A DNA stretch of 64,000 bases from Mytilus edulis (lineage: Eukaryota; Mollusca; Bivalvia; Mytilida; Mytilidae): assembly GCF_963676685.1 (NCBI RefSeq), contig NC_092348.1, positions 27,131,386 through 27,195,385 of the forward strand, given 5' to 3'. Position 1 is the first letter of the stretch. Each line of letters begins with the position of its first letter. The position numbers and the translations under genes were made by a program. Positions 56,901 through 64,000 of the stretch are shown here, one piece after another. Under the pieces are notes generated by a model that saw nothing but the letters and a program-made list of their open reading frames with translations, had not been told where the DNA came from and did not search any database.

Positions 56901-59900
56901 CTTACAAATAAATAAAGAATAACACTTCACTTTTATCCAAGTCAGAATTTGTTTAAAAGAATTAAAATGTTAATCAATAAAGAGATACACACTTATCTTT
57001 GTTCAATAAATTATCTTTTAAAAAAAATTAGAATTTTCTTTTTCCTGTGCTCTTTAAGTTTTCAATTGATATGATGGTCACTAGTCACTAACTTGCCTTG
57101 TGTAGAAGTATCTGGCATACTTAATTTATATCATAAGCCTTTGATAACTTTTGCTGTTCCAATATACAGTACAAATTGAAATAGCGTTTGAAGATTGCAT
57201 GACATACTTTGATTTCATATTTCAATGTCTGCAAATTTTAAACCTTCTTAAAATTCATGATAATGGACTCAAAAGTGGGTAAGCCTATTGAAGATTAACA
57301 TGCTTGAAGTATTGATGGACTAAGATTTTTTTTAAATATTTCAGGAAACATTAAGAACTGCACTAGCCATGGGAGCTGACAGAGCCATACATGTTAACAT
57401 AGATCCTAAAGATTATGAAACTTTACAACCAATTCACGTTTCCAAATTCTTAGCAAAAATTGCACAGGATGAAAAAGCTGACATAGTAATAGTTGGGAAA
57501 CAGGTAAATAACTATAAGATTTTTATTGTATATAAAAATACATTCATGGATAGATATCAACATGTATTACATTGTAATTTAAGTTATCTCATTAACCTAA
57601 TTACTGGTCATATCAATCTAGAGAGCCATATCTCTTGCCCGTTAAAGACACCCTTGTAAATTTCGAAAAAGAGCAGGCTAATGTAGCTACAAGGCAGCAC
57701 TCCCACCTGCAAAGTAAAAAGGGATTAATATAAGTTGCAAAACTTGTTTCCCAATCCACTAAAACCAACTATATTGAAATCTAATCCTAAAAAATACAGA
57801 AATAACTACTTTTATTTAAAAACTATCAACAATAGAACTTGATTAAAACATTCAGCTGATTTTCACAAAGTTATCTCCCTGTAGTGTTATGGTCCAACTT
57901 AATTCAAAATTCAGAATATATCCATAAATTAGTCAGGACCTCAACTTTTAAAATATTTTAGGACCTCAATAGTTCAATTTCAGGATATCCAAAAATATTT
58001 GATTTTTTTTGCAATATATGGTGTTAAACAAAACGGCTTATAAAGCTCCATAAGGTTAAACAGATTTTGTTAATTTTTTGGTGTGACATAACTTTATACT
58101 TATACCATAGATTTTGTTGAAACCCTCACTCAACTTGATCTTCATATTCTGAAACAAATATTTTAAAAAGTACATTATTTGAATGTTGAATGACATACTG
58201 TAAACCAACTTATTTTCGCGGATACTTTAATTCGCGTTTAGCACTTTCAGGTCGACTTCGTGGAGACTTAAGTTCACGATTTTTTAATTAACTTGATGTT
58301 TTTAAATAAGAAGAGATCTAAGTTTATCATATTCACGACGATTTATATTCATGTTATTTTTCTACTCGCCAAAGTCAAGAAAATAAATAGCTTGCAAAAT
58401 TAAGTTGGTTTACAGTAGGCTATTTGGAGACAGAGGAATGCATGACTACCAGTATATCAAAATTAGATACATATATTTTGCAGGCTATAGATGACGATTG
58501 TAACCAGACAGGACAGATGACAGCTGCTTTGTTAGATTGGCCACAGGTAAACCATTTTAGATTGGTCATATTTAAACTTTTGTTAGATTTTTTTATATTG
58601 TCCACATATAAACTCAAGATTACTGGGGGAGTGGGCACTTACTATGAAGTGAGCTGTAGGGATTAGCTGCTGGAATAGGTTATTTCTACCAGCTTTATGA
58701 AGTGTGATAAGGTCTTGAATTAAAGATATAATATATAACAAAGTTGTCGATTGAATCATAAGTATCTGAAACTAATCAGGTGTTGATTTTTGTTAGATGA
58801 GATTCAAACTAAAATCATAAATATAACTCATATTTGTCAATGAAATAGCATTAGCATGATAGTCATAGGTATATTTTGGTAAAAAAATATATGATAGGGT
58901 ATGTATTTTTGTTATTAAAATTATAAAGAAAAGGTGCAAGTGTACCCCCCCCCCCCCCCTTTTCCCCCACCACCCAACCACCCAGAGATCTCAATGAAGT
59001 CTAAAATTGAAATAATTTATCTGATAAAAATAAAATTAATTTTTGACTTTTAACTGAATTTTGTCTTCTTTTTCTTCTGATAAAAAACTCTACATAACTT
59101 TGTTTGATATTGATATCAAAAATGTAATTTCTATCAATTATGCAGCTCTTATAATATTTGTTATGCTTTAAATGGATATTTTAATTTGAATATGAAGAAT
59201 TTGATTTAAGACCTGTGCATATTTGTGTAGCCAGAAAGTACTAAGTCAGTAAATTTGCAGACCTGTAACATATGACTTGTAAATACATGTATACTCATTA
59301 CCGAGATTATTTATAATATTTTTCTAGGCAACATTTGCATCCAAGGTAGAAAAGAATAATGGAGATTTAACAGTAGTTAGAGAAATAGATGGAGGTTTAG
59401 AAACAATCAAAGTCAAATTGCCAGCCGTTTTAACTGCAGATTTACGATTAAATGAACCAAGATATGCTACCTTACCGAATATTATGGTAAGAATGTTTGA
59501 CATTTATTGCATGATGTTATATAATTAGAGAAAGTAAGGCCCACTGTGTGGAATTAATTTATTTTTGAAAATTTTGAATTGCCACTACTGGTTAAGGAAC
59601 ACAGTTATCATTCCTTGATTTTCATTGTTTACGAATATAGTCCCTAGTATTGGCAGTGTGTTACTAGCCATTTTTTTAATACTTTCTCCAAATTTATTTC
59701 TTCATGCCTTATGCCTCAAATAGCAAGAAGGGAGATGAAACTACGCTGTAAACAAATTTGGTTCATAAATTTTAAAGTGAAGTAGTGATTTGGTCCAGCT
59801 GAAAAAGGTTATAAAAAACCAAGTATTTCGGAAGCTGTCAAAATAATTCAAGGCCCCCTTAACTCTCATCATAAAATTTTCCATACTTGAGTTCGAGCTG

Positions 59901-61038
59901 ATGAAGTTTTCAATGATTTTGATACAATTTGTCTTAAAAGCACTACAACCACTTTGTAAAATTATTATTAAAGTGTTAATGGGATTTTTATGCCCCACCT
60001 ACGATAGTAGAGGGGCATTATGTTTTCTGGTCTGTGCGTCCGTGCGTCCGTCCGTCCGTCTGTTCGTCCGTCCGTCCGTCTGTCCCGCTCCAGGTTAAAG
60101 TTTTTGGTCAAGGTAGTTTTTAATGAAGTTGAAGTCCAATCGACTTCAAACTTTGTATACATGTTCCCTATGATATGATCTTTCTAATTCTAATGCCAAA
60201 TTAGACTTTTTACCCCAATTTCACGGTCCACTGAACATGGAAAATGATAGTGCGAGTGGGGCATTCGTGTACTGAGGACACATTCTTGTTTTAATTTCCA
60301 TTTATTGTCTAAAGAAATGGATTGCGAAATAACTGTGTTCTCTGGCCATTTGTTCATAGAATCAATATTTATCAGACACATAGTTTTCCCACACTTGTGG
60401 TCTTCTCCAAATGCTTCAAAATTTATTAATGGTTAACAACCATTAGTTTAATCAGTGACAAGCTTGCTGATTTTTAATGGAATTTCTGCATTAGACCATA
60501 CATCTGTGAAATGATAATTAAGAATGGGACAAATATACATAAAATACCTGTTTTCCTGATTGATTTTTTTTCATACTCAATAATATTTGTGTATTTCCTA
60601 TACAACTTGCTATTGATACTGGACAATAACTGGAAGGTTGTGAAAAATCACCTTCCTCGAAAATACTGTATATTGTAAGGTCTTTCCTAATTTATCTAGA
60701 GAAAACTTTCTAATTTTAAGACACTTTTTAAAAAAAATGATTAGAACACTGCCTATATTACCCATTTAAGTTTAATATTGCAATATAAATTGTATAAGAA
60801 ACAAAATCAGATTTCAGTATAGCAAAAGCTCTGCATTATTGTATGCCTCATTGTCTGTAATTAACAGAAAGCAAAAAAGAAACCTATGGCATCAAAAACA
60901 CCAGCAGATTTAGGAGTAGATGTGGCGTCAAGACTGGAGATTGTCAGTGTAGAGGACCCACCAGTCAGAGAGGCAGGACAGAAAGTGGAGAGTGTGGAAG
61001 ATTTAGTCACTAAATTGAAAGATGCAGGACTTGTATGA
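53965..61038 (+). CDS. ETFB: Electron transfer flavoprotein subunit beta
   Basis: Complete six-exon gene, 255 aa, the same length as human ETFB: exons 53,965-54,021, 55,910-56,068, 57,345-57,503, 58,484-58,546, 59,328-59,486 and 60,868-61,038. All introns are GT-AG and phase 0, and three exons are exactly 159 nt. Landmarks: [19 protein letters not shown], then [57 protein letters not shown] (AMP/FAD-site region), [30 protein letters not shown] (the recognition loop that docks on acyl-CoA dehydrogenases) and KAKKKP, holding the lysines methylated in mammals. With ETFA it carries electrons from matrix dehydrogenases to ETF-ubiquinone oxidoreductase. Divergent from PTPMT1. Introns contain a family A repeat, a TACTGTA MITE and a GTCC-rich repeat. 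No defects seen. Confidence 0.98.
56145..56340 (+). repeat. Family A repeat in ETFB intron 2
   Basis: AATGAGACAACTCTCCATCC, AAACCATTATAGGTCAATGT, GGCCTTCAACACAGAGTCTT, CAAAAAGCTATAAAGGGCCC and AAAATTACTAGTGTCAAACC. This is the best-preserved copy in the window. Confidence 0.88.
58196..58417. mobile_element. 222-bp TACTGTAAACC MITE in ETFB intron 3
   Basis: Exact 17-bp inverted ends TACTGTAAACCAACTTA. The interior has GCGGATACTTTAATTCGCG and CACGATTTTTTAATTAAC. It ends 66 bp before exon 4, close to the acceptor. Confidence 0.88.
58945..58960. repeat. Poly(C) tract, intron 4
   Basis: About 15-16 consecutive C followed by TTTTCCCCCACC, in ETFB intron 4. A shorter poly(C) run (about 11) occurs at about 26,521. 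Confidence 0.8.
59988..60300 (+). repeat. Dispersed repeat (GCCCCACCTACGATAGTAGA) with GTCC microsatellite
   Basis: Starts TGCCCCACCTACGATAGTAG and ends near GTGGGGCATTCGTGTACTGA. At 60,036-60,084 it holds (CGTC)n/(GTCC)n. I recall this from many bivalve genomes. It is in ETFB intron 5; overlapping ORFs come from the microsatellite. Confidence 0.7.
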
Positions 61039-61600
61039 CAGCACAATTATGATACTTAGAGGAAGGTTAGCTTTGATCAAGAAAGAATATAAGGGTTTTT
61101 TATTCATGTTTATTAACTTTGGATGGTGCTCAACCTTCCTAAACTGAGACAGTTGTAGTCTAACAGCACAACATAATATTAATCTGTTAACCTAGCTGGA
61201 AACAGCGCCTTATATATACCAAGTACAAAAATATATAACAAAAAGACTAACAACACAGTATTGATCTATTAGTATCATCTCAAATGAATTAAATCATATT
61301 CTTCCAGACTGAGACATAGATACCATTAAATATTTTTTAAGATGTGCTAGTTTTTTTAAATTAAGGAAAATTTTGTTTAGCCATTGAACTAGTATAGAAT
61401 TTAATATGTTTAAAGAACATGAAACAGGTTAAAATGAGACTTTTTGACAGATTTTTGCATGACATGAGCAACTGAACAGATGCCAATAGTAGAGCAGAAA
61501 CTTTAATAGAGTTGAAAGTCACTTGATCTTTCTTTAAACAGAAGTATGTTTAGTATATAAACAAGATTATTTGTGTTGAATTTGAGTCAATAATAAATAG
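61039..61600 (+). other. Probable ETFB 3' UTR
   Basis: Non-coding sequence following the stop codon. The first AATAAA found is at 61,592-61,597, so the UTR could be about 560 nt. Confidence 0.4.
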
Positions 61601-61780
61601 TCAACAAACCAAAAACAACTCACCAAAACCAAGATGGCGGCCTACATATTGCGACCTCCACTACTTGTTCCTGACCCATGGCATCAAAATATGATAAAGC
61701 TCACCAAACGCCTTCGGGCACCGAGCCGACCGTGCGAGGGCTGTATAGCCAGTCAAGGTCGTTAAACACCACCATATATA
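61601..61780 (-). repeat. Possible dispersed repeat (GC-rich block)
   Basis: A conspicuously GC-rich block (CCAAACGCCTTCGGGCACCG, AGGGCTGTATAGCCAGTCAA) ending in (TA)n at 61,773. Composition unlike its surroundings suggests an inserted element. The CAAGATGGCGGCC at 61,633 is also YY1-like. Confidence 0.4.
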
Positions 61781-63900
61781 TATATTGAATTTGAGTTTTT
61801 AATCTTTTTCAGTTGTGAGTTGACCAGTTAAAGAATTCCATCAATCTCAGTGCAGACAGTTGTATGAAATACAAAGAGGAGAGAACAATTTACAAATATT
61901 TATTTAATCAGATGAACTTAAATTATAATTATTACAATTATTTTTAGTGTTCATTTATTGTTTTTTACAAATTACAGTTCTTTTATAATGAAATAATGTG
62001 TGTATCAAAGAATTTGGTTGGCTACTTATTTCCACATGTTTTATTGTACCTAGACCTGTGACATGAGAGACATAGATATGCCTTTTCAGTGGCAAAGCAA
62101 GCTCTTTGTTAAAATTTTCAATTTTAAGAAGGTAGAAAAACCTTGATACTTCATGTCTTAGATTCAGTAAAGTATATGTCTGGTGTTCTAAAATTTTGAT
62201 CCATGGTAAGCAGTAGGTGAACTATATTTGGTATATTAAATGACTGTTTTTATTAAGGTGTAGATGTTTGTCTGGAATAGTTCATCTTATCTTTATAGGA
62301 CCACATTAAGTTGTAGTGGTTTTTGCTATTGTTCATGTACAATATACTATGAGTTAGATGTGTTTGTCAACAAAATGTTATGCATTGAATGCCTATATGG
62401 TGTAAATATCTGTTTGACAGACTAAAAAATAGAGAAAAATGGATAAAAAGTTAAGAATAGAGAACAAAAAGGTGCTTAGATATAAAGAACTATGGGCTCT
62501 TAAGAGCCTGTGTTGCTCACCTGGTTCTACTTTGGTTTTTGAAATCATGCAAAAATCAATTAAAAAATCATAACAGATACTGTAGTAATGGTTGAGGCCA
62601 AATTGGCGCTGTAATTTAATTAAAAACAGAAGACTTTAGTAACGTTTACATAAATTACCAATAAACTCATTGAAATTGTAGAAAATGACTTTATAAGGAC
62701 AACTCCAACAAAATATAAATTGTGAATTTTGCTCATGTTGACTTACGTGTAGATCTTCTTTTCTTAATATTTTCGCAGTTTACAGTATATCTCAGTCTAT
62801 AAAGATACATTTTTTAACGTCTTCATCAGCACCTACAGGCGCGTAGCAACCCGTACGCAAAAACGCAGCTGCGTACACATCGAAAATTTGACAAAAATAA
62901 AAATATGGTAAATCTAGTTAGAATAAAGCTTACTATAGTAATAGAATTAATTATAAAGTGTTGTAAAAATATGTTTATAGTAGTCACTTTGTAACTATAT
63001 TCCGTTCTGGAAACTATTTTTCTCTTTACATTTTCGGGACCAGCATCGTGATTGTGCTGCTGATGCAAACAATAAAAATATCTGAGTCCTCAGGGTTTCA
63101 GAATACAATAAGTGCGTCTACTATGCCTCCTTACCCTGACATCTTTTCTGAAGATTTCAAAATGACTGATGAAATAAAACGTGATGTTCTATTAATATAA
63201 GGGTAATATTTTTGCAACCTATTCGCTGTTTTTTTTTTACGATCAACGTGTTTTTTACTTTTTTATTTTACGTTCGGTCATGCAAGATGGGTGCCTCGTT
63301 CATTTAATTATACGTGTCTCGAGATTAAAAGTGCTTATTCTCCATGTGCAAAATTTAAAGTGCTTGTTTTCCTTTGCTTTGTAAAAATAAAAGACTCGTT
63401 TTTGGAAGTTGATAAAAAGAACTCAGATTTAGTTTTGAAGCTTTTCCTTGTAGATTTTGGGACTTCAAAAGTATTTATATACAAATGTATAGTTAAAGGT
63501 TTCCAAACTATGATGTTATAAACAAGGATTTATACCCAGGAATCTTTAAAATACTTAACATATAATATGCATGTATGTCGGTCTGGACGACAACGATAGA
63601 ACACTCTTTCAGTACCATGAGACGACTTAAAAATACAATGAAATCCATTCGTTTATCTGGGCTTGTTCTATTGAACATATAACACGAAAAACAAATTTCA
63701 ACAGACACGGTTTTGGATAACTGGAAAGGAAATGGTCATTGACTTTCAGAACTAACTTTGAGAATTAAAACCTAAAAGAAAGACTGCTTGTTCTCTTATA
63801 AGATAAAACAGAGAAATGTGATTCGATTTATTTATGTATTTTCTCAATAATAAAAATACCCTATTTGGATTCTCTCAGTAAATGTATAGTCAGGTTGAGA
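61781..63900. other. No gene supported
   Basis: Non-coding as far as I can see. A palindromic GTACGCAAAAACGCAGCTGCG at about 62,852-62,872 and a bivalve repeat start at about 62,490 (CTCTTAAGAGCCTGTGTTGC) are noted. The ORFs at 62,826-63,068 (-) and 63,291-63,521 (+) have no recognised domain. Confidence 0.4.
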
Positions 63901-63907
63901 CTGATTA

Positions 63908-63957
63908 GGTAGCAATTAAAATATATGGTGGTGGCACTATATATTTTAATTAATACC
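63908..63957. repeat. Short AT-rich hairpin
   Basis: GGTAGCAATTAAAATATAT faces ATATATTTTAATTAATACC across a ~12-base loop (GGTGGTGGCACT). A possible tiny MITE or a chance palindrome. Confidence 0.5.
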
Positions 63958-64000
63958 TTATATAAAGCTCTCCCCACTACACATAATAGGTTTTATTTTC

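Noticed and set aside
59968-60162. ORFs with [11 protein letters not shown] or SVRPSVRL repeats
   Set aside because: Translation of the GTCC microsatellite in a dispersed repeat.
60861-61046. 61-codon reverse ORF
   Set aside because: Antisense of ETFB exon 6.
62826-63068. 80-codon reverse ORF with Cys/Arg-rich end
   Set aside because: Resembles nothing I can name with confidence; the Cys-rich end comes from a short palindrome.
1-64000. tRNA, rRNA and snRNA genes
   Set aside because: Looked for B-box-like GGTTCGAAtCC motifs and conserved snRNA 5' sequences on both strands; none convincing by eye.

Overview
This is nuclear DNA from a bivalve mollusc, most likely a marine mussel (Mytilus or a close relative). 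The reasons are: AT-rich sequence, genes split by GT-AG introns, a TRIM gene of the RING-less type that is expanded in bivalves, and several interspersed repeat families that I recognise from memory as typical of mussel genomes. I could not search a database, so the genus is an inference. There are no bacterial operons, CRISPR arrays, rRNAs or recognisable tRNAs.

Layout. Positions 1-29,500 are a gene-poor, repeat-rich stretch. It holds minisatellites (31 bp x4, 47 bp x3, about 41 bp x8), two copies of a ~570-bp segment with a TATA box (plus a third fragment), an unusual 1.42-kb terminal-inverted-repeat (TIR) element made of 11-bp periodic repeats (17,277-18,700), and many dispersed-repeat copies. 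A 95-codon secreted-basic ORF (26,555-26,842) and a 50-codon ORF behind a TATA box (20,217-20,369) are the only gene candidates there, and both are weak. At 29,534-31,201 lies an intact single-exon TRIM-like gene (two B-boxes, coiled coil, C-terminal beta-propeller). From 32,000 to 37,500 come a 720-bp palindromic element with TTAA flanks, a 5'-truncated LINE, and a cluster of three palindromic/MITE elements with a promoter-like centre.

The right half carries three conserved genes that I reconstructed exon by exon. Pterin-4a-carbinolamine dehydratase (PCBD, +) has last exons at 39,110-41,523. PTPMT1, the mitochondrial phosphatidylglycerophosphate phosphatase (-), is complete in four exons at 45,010-50,803 and codes for 188 aa. 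ETFB, the electron-transfer-flavoprotein beta subunit (+), is complete in six exons at 53,965-61,038 and codes for 255 aa, the same length as the human protein. PCBD and PTPMT1 converge; PTPMT1 and ETFB diverge. Two of the three act in the mitochondrion (cardiolipin synthesis and electron transfer from fatty-acid and amino-acid oxidation). Every intron seen in these genes is phase 0.

Most notable points: PCBD has a one-base deletion exactly in its His-His-Pro-Glu-Trp active-site segment; a TIR element with perfect 30-bp ends encloses a LINE reverse-transcriptase C-terminus; the 17.3-18.7 kb element has ACG/CGT spaced every 11 bp with orientation switches; and the core of a 585-bp palindrome carries ETS, E-box and YY1-like motifs.
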